From Brachybacterium alimentarium (lineage in GTDB: Bacteria > Actinomycetota > Actinomycetes > Actinomycetales > Dermabacteraceae): a stretch of 64,000 nucleotides of DNA. The stretch covers positions 408,114-472,113 of the forward strand of contig NZ_NRGS01000005.1 in NCBI RefSeq assembly GCF_002332425.1, written 5' to 3'. Positions 1 through 9,539 of this stretch are shown here, in pieces (within the stretch, counting starts at the first letter, position 1; each line of letters opens with the position of its first letter). The notes under the pieces are model-generated. The model ran no database searches, was not told where the DNA came from, and worked only from the letters and a program-made list of their open reading frames with translations. Position numbers and translations under genes: made by a program.

Positions 1-34
1 CCACGTCCGTCCTGCGATGTGAGAACGTAAGGGC

Positions 35-763
35 ATGACGGCCATTCCGGACTCCCCTGACGCGTCCGCGCCCACCGACGCCCTCCCACTGCGCACGACC
101 ACCCTCCTGCTCGACATGGACGGGACCCTCATCGACTCCGGCCCGGCGGTCGAACGCGCCTGGAACACGCTGCTGCGCGAGCTCGGCACGGATCTCACGT
201 TCGGCGCGGCACAGCACGGCCGGCCTGCTCGCCAGGTCCTCGCCGAGCTGATGCCCGAGCTCGATGAGGAGCAGCTGGCGCGGGCGCACGACCGGATCGA
301 AGCCCTCGAGATCGCGGACGTCGACGCGATCCTCACCCTCCCGGGCACCGAGCGCCTGCTGCGGGAGCTCGACGCCGCCGCCGAGCAGCTCAACCGTCCC
401 ACCTGGACCATCGTCACCTCCTGCACCGCTGGGCTGTTCGAGGCCCGATGGGCCACCACGGGGCTCCCGGCGCCCGCGCAGAGGGTCACGGCCGATCAGG
501 TCACCCACGGGAAGCCCGATCCCGAGCCGTACCTGCTGGGCGCCGAGCGTCTTGGTGTCGCTCCCGAGCGGACGATCGTCATCGAGGACTCGGTGGGCGG
601 TCTGCACTCCGGGGCCGCAGCCGGGGCCCGCACCATCGCGGTGACCAGCACCACTCCCGCCGCCGATCTCGCTCCGCTCGCGGATGCCCTGGTCACATCC
701 CTGGATGACCTGGAGATCACTGTCGACGGCGAGGATCTGGTCCTCTCCCGCCGAGGTAGCTGA
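35..763 (+). CDS. HAD-superfamily phosphatase (subfamily IA)
   Basis: A 242-residue haloacid-dehalogenase-type hydrolase, probably acting on a small phosphorylated metabolite such as a sugar phosphate or phosphoglycolate; the substrate cannot be read from sequence. Motif I is DMDGTL at residues 27-32, where the first Asp is the nucleophile. The Ser/Thr motif II lies near residue 127 (VTSCT). The motif III lysine is K160 in GKPDPEPY, and motif IV is IEDS at 183-186 followed by a glycine-rich GLHSGAAAGA stretch typical of the IA group. A helical cap lies between motifs I and II. The start ATG follows a weak purine stretch only 34 bases into the window, so upstream context is missing. The length is normal for the family. 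It precedes asnB on the same strand with a 164-base gap, so co-transcription is uncertain. Confidence 0.85.
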   Translation: MTAIPDSPDASAPTDALPLRTTTLLLDMDGTLIDSGPAVERAWNTLLRELGTDLTFGAAQHGRPARQVLAELMPELDEEQLARAHDRIEALEIADVDAILTLPGTERLLRELDAAAEQLNRPTWTIVTSCTAGLFEARWATTGLPAPAQRVTADQVTHGKPDPEPYLLGAERLGVAPERTIVIEDSVGGLHSGAAAGARTIAVTSTTPAADLAPLADALVTSLDDLEITVDGEDLVLSRRGS

Positions 764-927
764 ACCTCACGCCGCGCCTGTCGATCAGCGCCTGATCGCG
801 TTGATAAGCTCGGGCGGCCGATCCCGTGCCGCGCGATCTCACGGGTGCCCAGAGGCTCCGGTGCCCGCGTCGACCAGACGCGTCTCCACCGTGGATCGCA
901 GCCGTCCCCCTCGAAAGGACTCGTCCC

Positions 928-3711
928 ATGTGCGGAATCTCCGGCAGCTACGGATTCGGCGCTGACACCGAGGGCATCGCCCGCCGGATGAACAGCGCCC
1001 TGGCCCATCGGGGCCCGGACGGTGAAGGGATCTTCGTCGACGGGGAGACTGGTCTCGCCCATCGTCGCCTGGCGATCATCGACGTCGCCGGCGGCGCACA
1101 GCCGATGACGAGCGCCGACGGCCGCTACACGATCGTGTACAACGGCGAGACCTACAACTACCTCGAGCTGCGCGACGAGCTCGAGGCCCTCGGCCACACC
1201 TTCCGCACCGACTCGGATACCGAGGTGCTGCTCGAGGCGCACGCCGAGTGGGGGACCGCCGCCTACGACCGGTTCAACGGCATGTTCGCCTTCGCGATCC
1301 ACGATGCGCAGACCGGGACCGTCACCATCGCCCGCGACCACTTCGGCATCAAGCCCCTGTACTACTGGATCGATGAGCACGAAGACGCTGACGCTGAGGC
1401 AGTGGGCCCCAAGGTGCTCTTCGGCTCCGAGATCCGCTCGCTGCTGGCGGCAGGCCAGTTCGAGGCCGCGCCGGACGACCGCGCCGTCTACCGCTATCTG
1501 AAGTTCCGCGTCCAGGACGACGACTCCCAGACCTTCTTCCGCGGCGTGCGGCGGCTCATGGCCGGCGAGATCCTCGAGATCCGCCCCGACGGCACCCGGG
1601 TCGCCCCCTTCACCCGCCTGCAGGAGGAGCTGCGCGAGATCGCCGCGCGCCCCAGCCGCCCCTACAGCGAGCAGGTCGTGGACGAGTACCGCGAGCGCTT
1701 CCACGAGTCGATCCGGATGCGCCTGCAGTCCGAGGTCCCCGTGGGCACCTCGCTCTCCGGCGGTCTGGACTCCTCCGCGGTCGCCGCCGTGATCGCGCGT
1801 CAGCTGCGCGAGCAGCCGCAGGACGAGAGCTTCAGCGCCGTCGGCAGCCGCCAGAACACCTTCTCGGCCGTCTTCCCGAACTCCTCGAACGACGAGGAGG
1901 CGTACGTCGACAAGCTGCTCGACGACAACGCCGGCCAGATCACCGCCCACAAGATCCACCCTCAGCCGGAGGCGTTCCTCGAGGACCTGCGCGACTTCGT
2001 GCGCACCCAGGAGGAGCCGATCATCTCCACCGGCCCGTACGCCCAGTATGCGGTGATGCGCGAGGCCAGCCAGCACGTCACCGTGCTGCTGGACGGCCAG
2101 GGCGCCGACGAGATGATGGCCGGGTACAACCCGTACTTCTACGTCTACCTGCGCCAGCTGCGTCGGCAGAAGCGGTTCAAGGATCTCGCCAGCGAGGTCG
2201 TGGGCTCGCGCGACATCCTGCGCAAGCTCGCGAAGTCGAAGTACTCCGGTCGCACCTCGGTGCCGATCGAGGCGCTCCTGAACTCCGGTTTCGTGGCCGA
2301 GCACAGCTCCGAGAAGGTCTCCTCCGTCCAGGACGACCTCAAGGAGCGTCTGCTGGAGGACACCTTCCGCCACTCCCTGCCCTCGCTGCTGCGCTACGAG
2401 GACAAGAACACGATGCGCTTCAGCATCGAGGGTCGCGTGCCGTTCGTGGACAAGGAGCTGCTGAAGTTCCTGTTCTCGCTGGACGAATCCGCGATCATCC
2501 ACGACGGCTGGAACAAGCGGATCCTGCGCGAGTCGATGGACGGGATCCTGCCCGACATGATCTCCAAGCGTCGCAACAAGATCGGCTTCACCACCCCCGA
2601 GGGGGAATGGTTCCGCACGATCGCCCCGCACCTCATGGAGATCTTCACCTCGGAGTCCTTCGCGAGCCGCCCCTACTTCGACGCCCCCAGCGTCGTGGCG
2701 CTGTTCGAGGACTACATCGAGAACCCCGGCAACCACGGCACGATGATGTTCTGGCGCCTGCTGAACGTCGAGCTGTGGATGCGCACCTTCTTCGACGACG
2801 CCGAGAACTCCTCGCGGGCGCTGAGCGATGACGCGGCCGCGCAGGAGCAGGCGGCGCTGAGCGTACCGGTGGCCCAGGTCGCCGGCACCGACGCCGACAC
2901 GAGTTCCGCGAGCGATGTCGTCGAGCCCAAGAGCGACTATGTCGCCAATCCCGGCAAGGAGCTCGACCTGGTCTCCGAGGCCGACGGCCGCACCTGGCGC
3001 CGCCTGCCGCTGCAGACCGAGCTGGTCTCCCGTGAGGACGACATCGTCTCCCTGGTCCGCGAACGCGTCGAGCGCTTCGCCGCGTCCCTGCCCGAAGGCA
3101 CCGTGCCCGTCGGTGCGCAGTGGTACTTCGTGATCAGCGAGAAGATCATCGCGATCACGCAGGGCCGGTCCTGGTTCACCTGGGAGATCAGGCCCCGCCG
3201 GTCCGCGAAGGTGCTCAGCCGCTTCGTCACCCGCACCCCGGCCGGCATCGGTCTGGGCGATCCGACCACGATGGAGCTCGCCATCCAGGAGGTCGGCCTC
3301 CCGCGCGTGGTCGCCGCCTCGGCGGCCGGTGCGGCCGGCAAGGTGATCGGCAAGCGGGGCCTGTTCTACGAGGTCGTGGGGGCGAACGTGCGCGCGATCG
3401 ACGGTCCGACGCCGTACTCGGCGTTCCCCTCGAACGTCTCCGCGAAGCTGCCCCCGAAGGACCCGGACGCGGTCTCCGCGAAGATCTCCGCGGCGATCCG
3501 CGGGGCGGACATCCCGGCAGCGCTGCGCGATGCCTTCGTGGGCACTGTCGTGATGGATGCGAACGACATCGGTCGCAACGTCCTGGGATCGGACGTCGCC
3601 ACGGAGAACGCTCGGCTCGAGGCGACGTTCGCGGACAATCCCCTCGGCCAGGGCCGCCAGCGCACGCCGCTCGCGATCCTCGTCGATCTCGGACCCGCGA
3701 CACGGCGCTGA
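928..3711 (+). CDS. asnB: AsnB-type asparagine synthetase fused to an F420-0:glutamate ligase-like domain
   Basis: A 927-residue protein, about 290 residues longer than usual actinobacterial AsnB. Residues 1 to about 627 form a glutamine-hydrolysing asparagine synthetase. Cys2 right after the initiator Met is the glutaminase nucleophile, which fixes this ATG as the start even though the frame is open upstream to 826. A YNGETYNY motif and the ATP-pyrophosphatase loop SGGLDSS at 277-283 follow. After a linker rich in Ala, Asp and Ser (about 628-675), residues 676-925 resemble the CofE-like F420-0:gamma-glutamyl ligase family. The matching parts are VISEKIIAITQGR near 735, RFVTRTPAGIGLG, GANVRAIDG, and LPPKDPD at 841-847, which corresponds to the L-P-x-D-P-D signature of that family. 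No stop or frameshift separates the two parts. The amidation role (aspartate to asparagine, or another carboxylate) is known for the family. The function of the C-terminal domain is inferred and unproven. Confidence 0.85.
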   Translation: MCGISGSYGFGADTEGIARRMNSALAHRGPDGEGIFVDGETGLAHRRLAIIDVAGGAQPMTSADGRYTIVYNGETYNYLELRDELEALGHTFRTDSDTEVLLEAHAEWGTAAYDRFNGMFAFAIHDAQTGTVTIARDHFGIKPLYYWIDEHEDADAEAVGPKVLFGSEIRSLLAAGQFEAAPDDRAVYRYLKFRVQDDDSQTFFRGVRRLMAGEILEIRPDGTRVAPFTRLQEELREIAARPSRPYSEQVVDEYRERFHESIRMRLQSEVPVGTSLSGGLDSSAVAAVIARQLREQPQDESFSAVGSRQNTFSAVFPNSSNDEEAYVDKLLDDNAGQITAHKIHPQPEAFLEDLRDFVRTQEEPIISTGPYAQYAVMREASQHVTVLLDGQGADEMMAGYNPYFYVYLRQLRRQKRFKDLASEVVGSRDILRKLAKSKYSGRTSVPIEALLNSGFVAEHSSEKVSSVQDDLKERLLEDTFRHSLPSLLRYEDKNTMRFSIEGRVPFVDKELLKFLFSLDESAIIHDGWNKRILRESMDGILPDMISKRRNKIGFTTPEGEWFRTIAPHLMEIFTSESFASRPYFDAPSVVALFEDYIENPGNHGTMMFWRLLNVELWMRTFFDDAENSSRALSDDAAAQEQAALSVPVAQVAGTDADTSSASDVVEPKSDYVANPGKELDLVSEADGRTWRRLPLQTELVSREDDIVSLVRERVERFAASLPEGTVPVGAQWYFVISEKIIAITQGRSWFTWEIRPRRSAKVLSRFVTRTPAGIGLGDPTTMELAIQEVGLPRVVAASAAGAAGKVIGKRGLFYEVVGANVRAIDGPTPYSAFPSNVSAKLPPKDPDAVSAKISAAIRGADIPAALRDAFVGTVVMDANDIGRNVLGSDVATENARLEATFADNPLGQGRQRTPLAILVDLGPATRR

Positions 3712-3729
3712 GCCGGCCGGAGCCTGCAT

Positions 3730-3735
3730 TAGGCT
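3730..3735 (+). promoter_or_regulatory. Candidate -10 box of dapA
   Basis: TAGGCT matches the actinobacterial TANNNT -10 pattern. It predicts a transcript start near 3742 and a leader of about 25 bases that keeps the Shine-Dalgarno GGGAGGAG in front of the dapA ATG. No convincing -35 is visible. Confidence 0.45.
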
Positions 3736-3766
3736 CCAGGGATCAGGACAGTTCCGGGAGGAGACC

Positions 3767-4705
3767 ATGACCAGCACCGACCTGCGCCCCGCGCGGCCCT
3801 TCGGCGCGGTGGGGACCGCTGTGGTCACCCCGTTGACCGAGGACGGCCACGGAGTGGACCTCGACGCCTCCCAGCAGCTCGCCGTGCACGTGAGCGAGCA
3901 CGGCAACGACCTCATCGTGGTCTCCGGCACCACAGGCGAGGCCCCTACGCTCACGGACGTGGAGAAGATCGAGCTCTCCCGGGCCGTACGCGATGCCGTC
4001 GGCCCCGAGGTGCGGGTGGTCGCCGGCGTGGGCACCTACGACACCGCGCATTCGATCGATCTCGCCCGCGCCCATGCGGATCTGGGCCTGGACGGGCTGC
4101 TGGTCGTCACCCCGTACTACTCCAAGCCCAGCCAGGCCGGGGTGATCGCTCACACCACCGCGATCGCCGACTCCACCGACCTGCCGGTGATGCTCTACGA
4201 CATCCCGAGCCGGACGGGCACCGCATTGTCCTACGAGACGCTGCTGCGGCTCGGTGAGCACGACCGGATCCTCGCGGTGAAGGATGCCAAGGGCGACCTG
4301 CAGCAGGCCAGCCGGATCATGGCCGAGACGGGCCTGGCGTACTACTCCGGCGAGGACGCCCTGAACCTCCCGTGGCTCACGATCGGCGCCGCCGGCCTCG
4401 TCTCCGTGGTCGGTCAGGTCGCCGGCGAGCTCGAGCGTCTCATGCTCGATGCTGTGGACCGTTCCGATCTCGCCGGTGCGCTCGACGCCCACCGTCGCCT
4501 CGTCCCGCTGGTCGACGCGATCATGGCCAAGATGCCCGGCGCCGTGGCGGCGAAGGCCGCCCTGGCCCTGCAGGGCGTGCTGCCGCACGCCGCGATGCGC
4601 GGGCCGCATGTCCCGGCGGACACCGACCAGCTGCGTGCGCTCGCGGACGCGATCGACGCGGCCGACGGCATTCCCTCGTGCGACCCCACCCGCGCCTCGG
4701 TATGA
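3767..4705 (+). CDS. dapA: 4-hydroxy-tetrahydrodipicolinate synthase
   Basis: A 312-residue aldolase-type enzyme that condenses pyruvate with aspartate semialdehyde, the first committed step of the diaminopimelate/lysine pathway. The Schiff-base lysine is K172 in AVKDAKGD. Catalytic Tyr144 lies in MLYDIPSRTG, and the GTTGEAPTL pyruvate-binding loop is near residue 50. The ATG at 3767 was chosen because GGGAGGAG lies 4-11 bases upstream and the protein then has the usual family length; the open frame upstream to 3557 overlaps asnB. The stop overlaps the start of the RNase J gene by four bases (ATGA), implying translational coupling. A dapA-rnj pair is conserved in Actinobacteria. Together with dapF at 17.1 kb it supplies the meso-diaminopimelate used by MurE in this window. 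Confidence 0.95.
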   Translation: MTSTDLRPARPFGAVGTAVVTPLTEDGHGVDLDASQQLAVHVSEHGNDLIVVSGTTGEAPTLTDVEKIELSRAVRDAVGPEVRVVAGVGTYDTAHSIDLARAHADLGLDGLLVVTPYYSKPSQAGVIAHTTAIADSTDLPVMLYDIPSRTGTALSYETLLRLGEHDRILAVKDAKGDLQQASRIMAETGLAYYSGEDALNLPWLTIGAAGLVSVVGQVAGELERLMLDAVDRSDLAGALDAHRRLVPLVDAIMAKMPGAVAAKAALALQGVLPHAAMRGPHVPADTDQLRALADAIDAADGIPSCDPTRASV

Positions 4706-6396
4706 CCACCGGGTTCTTCCAGGCGTCCGGCCCGGCCCCGGAGCCGGCCCGCGGCACGCTGAGGATCACCCCGCTGGGCGGTCTCGGCGACGTCGGGCGG
4801 AACATGACCGTGTTCGAGATCGACGGGCGCCTGCTGATCGTCGACTGCGGGGTGCTGTTCCCCGAGGACGCCCAGCCCGGCGTGGACCTGATCCTGCCGG
4901 ACTTCGACGCGATCCGTGACCGGCTCGACGACATCGAGGCGATCGTGCTCACGCACGGCCACGAGGACCACATCGGTGGCGTGCCCTACCTGCTGCGGAT
5001 GAAGAACGACATCCCGCTGGTCGGCAGCACGCTGACCCTCGCCTTCCTCACGGCGAAGCTCAGGGAGCACCGGATCACGCCGACCACGATCGCGGTGGAG
5101 GAGGGCCGTAAGGAGAGCTTCGGCCCCTTCGACTGCGAGTTCGTCGCGGTCAACCACTCGATCCCGGACGCCCTGGCGGTGCACCTCTCCACCGAGGCCG
5201 GCACGGTGCTGCACACCGGCGACTTCAAGATGGACCAGCTGCCCCTGGACGGACGCATCACGGATCTGCGCGCCTTCGCCCGCCTCGGGGAGGCCGGGGT
5301 GGACCTGTTCATGACGGACTCGACCAACGCCGAGGTGCCCGGCTTCACGGTCGGTGAGCAGGAGATCGGCCCCACGCTGGAGGCGATCTTCGCCCGGGCG
5401 ACGCAGAAGATCGTGGTCGCCTCGTTCTCCAGCCACGTCCACCGCGTGCAGCAGGTGCTCGACGCGGCCGCGGCGCACGGCCGCAAGGTGGCCTTCGTCG
5501 GCCGTTCGATGGTCCGCAACATGGGCATCGCCTCGGAGCTGGGATATCTCCGCGTGCCCGAGCGCACCCTGATCGACGCGAAGGCGATCACCACGATCCC
5601 CGATGAGCAGGTCGTGCTCATGTGCACGGGCAGCCAGGGCGAGCCGATGGCCGCACTGGGACGGATCGCCCAGGGCGACCATCGCGTCAGCGTGGGCCCC
5701 GGCGACGTCGTCATCCTCGCCTCGTCCCTCATCCCCGGCAACGAGAACGCGGTGTTCAGCGTGGTCAACGGCCTCATGGCGCTCGGCGCGGAGGTGGTCC
5801 ACAAGGGGACGGCCAAGGTCCACACCTCGGGCCACGCGAGCGCTGGTGAGCTGCTGTACTGCTACAACATCGTGCGACCGAAGAACGTCATGCCGATCCA
5901 CGGCGAGGTGCGCCATCTCCTGGCCAACGGCCGTCTCGCCGAGGCCACCGGTGTCCCGCGCGAGCGAGTCGTCCTGGCCCAGGACGGCCATGTGGTCGAT
6001 CTCCGGGACGGCGTCGCGCAGGTGGTCGGAGAGGTCCCCACCAGCTACGTGTATGTCGACGGCTTGAGCGTCGGAGAGATCTCCGAGGCGGACCTCAAGG
6101 ATCGTCGCATCCTCGGTGACGAGGGCTTCATCTCGCTGTTCGCCGTGGTCGACACGGCCACCGGCGCGCTCCTCGCGGGCCCGGAGATCCGCGCCCGCGG
6201 TGTGGCGGAGGACGCCGCCGTGTTCGAGAAGGTCCGGCCCGAGATCATCAAAGCCCTCGAGGAAGCGGTCGCCGACCCCGCGAACCGCCGCGATGCCCAT
6301 CAGCTGCAGCAGGTCATGCGACGCGTGATCGGACGCTATGTCTCCCAGCGCCTGCGCCGTCGGCCGATGATCGTCCCGCTCGTGCTCGAGGCCTGA
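4702..6396 (+). CDS. rnj: Ribonuclease J
   Basis: A 564-residue metallo-beta-lactamase/beta-CASP ribonuclease with both 5'-exonucleolytic and endonucleolytic activity in characterised homologues; it takes part in mRNA turnover and rRNA maturation in the cytoplasm. The zinc-binding HGHEDH motif is at residues 85-90, followed by IGGVPYLL. Further metal ligands lie in AVNHSIPDA and HTGDFKMD, and the beta-CASP motifs include FMTDSTNAE, FSSHVHR and the HTSGHASAGEL region. The C-terminal dimerisation domain is present and the length is typical. The start ATG overlaps the dapA stop, so the two are probably one operon. The gene is followed by a 104-base gap that carries the ftsK promoter. Confidence 0.95.
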   Translation: MTTGFFQASGPAPEPARGTLRITPLGGLGDVGRNMTVFEIDGRLLIVDCGVLFPEDAQPGVDLILPDFDAIRDRLDDIEAIVLTHGHEDHIGGVPYLLRMKNDIPLVGSTLTLAFLTAKLREHRITPTTIAVEEGRKESFGPFDCEFVAVNHSIPDALAVHLSTEAGTVLHTGDFKMDQLPLDGRITDLRAFARLGEAGVDLFMTDSTNAEVPGFTVGEQEIGPTLEAIFARATQKIVVASFSSHVHRVQQVLDAAAAHGRKVAFVGRSMVRNMGIASELGYLRVPERTLIDAKAITTIPDEQVVLMCTGSQGEPMAALGRIAQGDHRVSVGPGDVVILASSLIPGNENAVFSVVNGLMALGAEVVHKGTAKVHTSGHASAGELLYCYNIVRPKNVMPIHGEVRHLLANGRLAEATGVPRERVVLAQDGHVVDLRDGVAQVVGEVPTSYVYVDGLSVGEISEADLKDRRILGDEGFISLFAVVDTATGALLAGPEIRARGVAEDAAVFEKVRPEIIKALEEAVADPANRRDAHQLQQVMRRVIGRYVSQRLRRRPMIVPLVLEA

Positions 6397-6487
6397 CCCG
6401 TTCCACGAGCCCGCCTCGGGGCGTGAGATGGATCCGGTACGACGGGCCCGGGCGCTCCGCCTCCCGGGCCGCAGTGGCACCGGGCGG

Positions 6488-6493
6488 TACCCT
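6488..6493 (+). promoter_or_regulatory. -10 box for leaderless ftsK
   Basis: TACCCT sits seven bases before the ftsK ATG and there is no usable Shine-Dalgarno, so the transcript is predicted to begin at the A of the start codon. This is one of at least twelve such arrangements in the window. Confidence 0.55.
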
Positions 6494-6500
6494 ATGACCC

Positions 6501-9434
6501 ATGGCGACACGTACGTCTTCCCCCGCACGTGCGTCGAAAGGCTCGTCCCGGAGCTCGGCTGCAGGTACGTCCCGCACGGCCGGCGCCGCGGCGAACGACC
6601 CCTCGACGCTCCCTCTTCCGGTGCGCGCAGTGCGCACCGGCTATCTCGCGATCGCTCGCATGGTCGGCGGACTGATCCGCTCGATCGGCGTGGCCCGCTG
6701 GGAGGTGGCCCCGGACCAGCGTCGGGACGGCTATGCCCTGTTCCTCCTGCTCATCGCGGCCCTAGTGGCCGTCGTCGAGTGGTGGCAGTCGGCCGGCCCC
6801 GTCTTCGGGGCCGTGCACACCGTCGTGGCAGGCACCTTCGGCATCTCCTCGATGCTGATCCCGCTGCTCGCGGCCGGCTGGTCGATGCGCATGTTCCGCC
6901 GCCCCGACCAGGTGCGCGCCAACAGCCGGATCGCGATCGGCATCCTCGTGCTGCTCACCGCGATCTCCGCGATCGCCTCGGTCTCGGCACGCCTGCCCGC
7001 ACCGGCGGACGGCATCGACGCGCTGGCGCGCGGGGGAGGGGTGCTCGGCTACCTGGCCGCCGCACCCCTGGAGGCCCTGCTGCCGCCCGTGGCCGTCGTG
7101 GTGATCCACTCCGTGCTGATCGCCTTCGGCGTGCTCGTCCTCACCGCGACCCCGGTGGAGTCGATCCCCTCACGGGTGCGCGGGGTGTACGACGTGATGG
7201 TCGGCAACAGCGAGGAGGAGGACGAGGAGCGCGTCGCGTTCGGCCTGCGCCCGCGCCGCCGGGATCCTGAGGTCCACGAGCAGGCGACCGAGGCCCAGCC
7301 CGCCGGGCGTCCGCGGCGCCGCAGCCGGCGTGAGAAGGCCGCGGCCGAGGCAGCGGAGGACCGCGATCACGAGAGCTTCGGCTATGCCGGCGACGAGGCC
7401 TTCCAGCAGGGCGTCAGCGCCGAGGAGGCCGCGGGGGCCGGCTCGAAGAAGGGCCGTGCGTCCCGGGCGAAGCGAGCCGCGAAGGCCGATTCCACCGAGG
7501 TCTTCGACGTCGTCGAGGATGAGAACAATCGGGCCAAGACCTTCCCCGGCAAGGGGGACGCCGCCGGTGCGACCACCCCGATGCCGACGGCCGCTGCGGC
7601 GAAGGCGTCGCCCGCGAGCAAGCCCGCGCCGACCCGAGCCGTGCCGGCCAAGCAGTCCGAGGAGGCGAAGCCCGACCTCGTGCACCCGCCGATGGGTGAC
7701 CTGCCGCGCGCCGGGGAGCAGCTCGAGCTGGCCGGCGACGTCGTGTACACGCTGCCTGACTCCTCGTTCCTCCTGGAGGGCGCACCGCACAAGACGCGCT
7801 CCGAGGTGAACGACCAGGTGGTCGCTGCGCTCGAGGAGGTCTTCGAGCAGTTCAACGTCAATGCCAAGGTGGTCGACTTCTCCCGCGGGCCGACGGTCAC
7901 GCGCTACGAGGTCGAGCTCGCCCCAGGCACCAAGGTCGAGAAGGTCACGGCCCTGGACAAGAACATCTCGTATGCCGTGGCGAGCTCCGACGTGCGCATC
8001 CTCTCGCCGATCCCCGGCAAGAAGGCCATCGGGATCGAGATCCCCAACACCGATCGCGAGACCGTCGTCCTCGGCGACGTGCTGCGCAGCTCCGTCGCCC
8101 GTCGCACGGAGCATCCGCTGGTGATGGGCGTGGGCAAGGACGTCGAGGGCGGCTACGTCGTCGCGAACCTCGCCAAGATGCCGCACCTGCTCGTCGCCGG
8201 CGCCACCGGTGCCGGCAAGTCGGTCTTCGTGAACTCGATGATCACGTCGATCCTCATGCGCGCAACTCCTGAAGAGGTGCGCATGGTGCTGGTCGATCCC
8301 AAGCGCGTCGAGCTCAGCATCTACGAGGGCATCCCGCACCTGATCACCCCGATCATCACCAACCCCAAGAAGGCCGCGGAGGCCCTCGAGTGGGTGGTGA
8401 AGGAGATGGACGCCCGCTACGACGACCTCGCCGCCTTCGGGTACAAGCACGTCGACGATTTCAACAAGGCGGTGCGCGCCGGAGAGGTGCAGCTGCCCGC
8501 GGGCAGCGAGCGACGCCTCGCGCCCTACCCGTACCTCCTGGTCGTGGTCGACGAGCTCGCGGACCTGATGATGGTCGCGCCGCGGGACGTCGAGGCCTCG
8601 ATCCAGCGCATCACGCAGCTGGCACGTGCCGCCGGGATCCACCTGATCCTCGCGACGCAGCGCCCCTCGGTCGACGTGGTCACCGGCATCATCAAGGCCA
8701 ACGTGCCCAGCCGCCTCGCCTTCTCGACCTCCTCGCTGCAGGACTCGCGGGTGATCCTCGACTCCGTCGGCGCGGAGAAGCTCATCGGCCAGGGCGATGC
8801 CCTGTTCCACCCGATGGGCAAGGCCAAGCCGATGCGCGTGCAGGGCGCGTGGGTCAACGAGTCCGAGATCCACCAGGTCGTCGACCACGTCAAGACGCAG
8901 ATGAAGCCGAACTACCGCGAGGACGTCCAGGTCGTCGCGGCCAAGAAGCAGATCGACGACGACATCGGCGACGATCTCGACGTCCTGCTGCAAGCGGCCG
9001 AGCTCGTGGTCACCACGCAGTTCGGCTCGACCTCGATGCTGCAGCGCAAGCTCCGCGTGGGCTTCGCCAAGGCCGGCCGGCTCATGGATCTGCTGGAATC
9101 CCGCGAGATCGTCGGGCCCTCCGAGGGGTCCAAGGCGCGCGACGTGCTCGTCCATCCGGACGAGCTCGGCACCGCGATCGCCCTGATCCGCGGCGAGGCG
9201 CCGCCGGGCGGCGAGGCCGAGGAACCGTACGGGGCCGATCAGGCCGTCGAACTCGAGAGCGCCCCGGCGCCGGAGGCACCGGATCACTCCGAGGCAGCCG
9301 CCTCCTCGGAGAACGGGGAGGACCGCTACGGCACCGATCCGCTCGCCGACGACGGCACCGAACCCGCCACCGACTACTACGACGACGAGGACGACCAGGA
9401 CGGCGAGGATGCATGGAGCCTCACCGGCCGCTGA
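6501..9434 (+). CDS. ftsK: DNA translocase FtsK/SpoIIIE
   Basis: A 977-residue septal DNA pump that moves chromosomal DNA during division. A basic, Ser/Ala-rich cytoplasmic N-terminus is followed by four hydrophobic membrane segments between residues about 72 and 215. A low-complexity Ala/Glu/Lys linker spans about 215-400. The alpha/beta motor core contains Walker A GATGAGKS at 567-574, the Walker B-type stretch LLVVVDELADLMM, and the conserved LATQRPSVDVVTG and FSTSSLQDSRVILD segments. The gamma winged-helix domain (TSMLQRKLRVGFAKAGRLMDLLE), which reads KOPS, ends near residue 890. An acidic tail rich in Asp, Glu and Tyr closes the protein. The gene appears to be leaderless. A frame at 6428-7270 over the same DNA is a shadow. 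Its position near pgsA, clgR and recA is conserved in Actinobacteria. Confidence 0.96.
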   Translation: MATRTSSPARASKGSSRSSAAGTSRTAGAAANDPSTLPLPVRAVRTGYLAIARMVGGLIRSIGVARWEVAPDQRRDGYALFLLLIAALVAVVEWWQSAGPVFGAVHTVVAGTFGISSMLIPLLAAGWSMRMFRRPDQVRANSRIAIGILVLLTAISAIASVSARLPAPADGIDALARGGGVLGYLAAAPLEALLPPVAVVVIHSVLIAFGVLVLTATPVESIPSRVRGVYDVMVGNSEEEDEERVAFGLRPRRRDPEVHEQATEAQPAGRPRRRSRREKAAAEAAEDRDHESFGYAGDEAFQQGVSAEEAAGAGSKKGRASRAKRAAKADSTEVFDVVEDENNRAKTFPGKGDAAGATTPMPTAAAAKASPASKPAPTRAVPAKQSEEAKPDLVHPPMGDLPRAGEQLELAGDVVYTLPDSSFLLEGAPHKTRSEVNDQVVAALEEVFEQFNVNAKVVDFSRGPTVTRYEVELAPGTKVEKVTALDKNISYAVASSDVRILSPIPGKKAIGIEIPNTDRETVVLGDVLRSSVARRTEHPLVMGVGKDVEGGYVVANLAKMPHLLVAGATGAGKSVFVNSMITSILMRATPEEVRMVLVDPKRVELSIYEGIPHLITPIITNPKKAAEALEWVVKEMDARYDDLAAFGYKHVDDFNKAVRAGEVQLPAGSERRLAPYPYLLVVVDELADLMMVAPRDVEASIQRITQLARAAGIHLILATQRPSVDVVTGIIKANVPSRLAFSTSSLQDSRVILDSVGAEKLIGQGDALFHPMGKAKPMRVQGAWVNESEIHQVVDHVKTQMKPNYREDVQVVAAKKQIDDDIGDDLDVLLQAAELVVTTQFGSTSMLQRKLRVGFAKAGRLMDLLESREIVGPSEGSKARDVLVHPDELGTAIALIRGEAPPGGEAEEPYGADQAVELESAPAPEAPDHSEAAASSENGEDRYGTDPLADDGTEPATDYYDDEDDQDGEDAWSLTGR

Positions 9435-9539
9435 CCCTGACCGGTCCGCGACGGCGGCGTCACACACCACCCCGCTCCGCCCCCTCGTCCCGTCCGTTCC
9501 ACCGCACGTCCCTCATTCCGCCGGAGCTCAGGAGTCCCG

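Noticed and set aside
496-4035. A 1179-codon open frame on the minus strand opposite asnB and dapA
   Set aside because: It is antisense to two genes with clear motifs, its composition is Arg/Gly/Asp/His-rich in the manner of GC-driven shadows, and it has no recognisable domain.
6428-7270. Open frame overlapping the start of ftsK in another frame
   Set aside because: Arg/Gly/Pro-rich translation without domains; the FtsK membrane segments in the other frame are intact, so no frameshift is implied.
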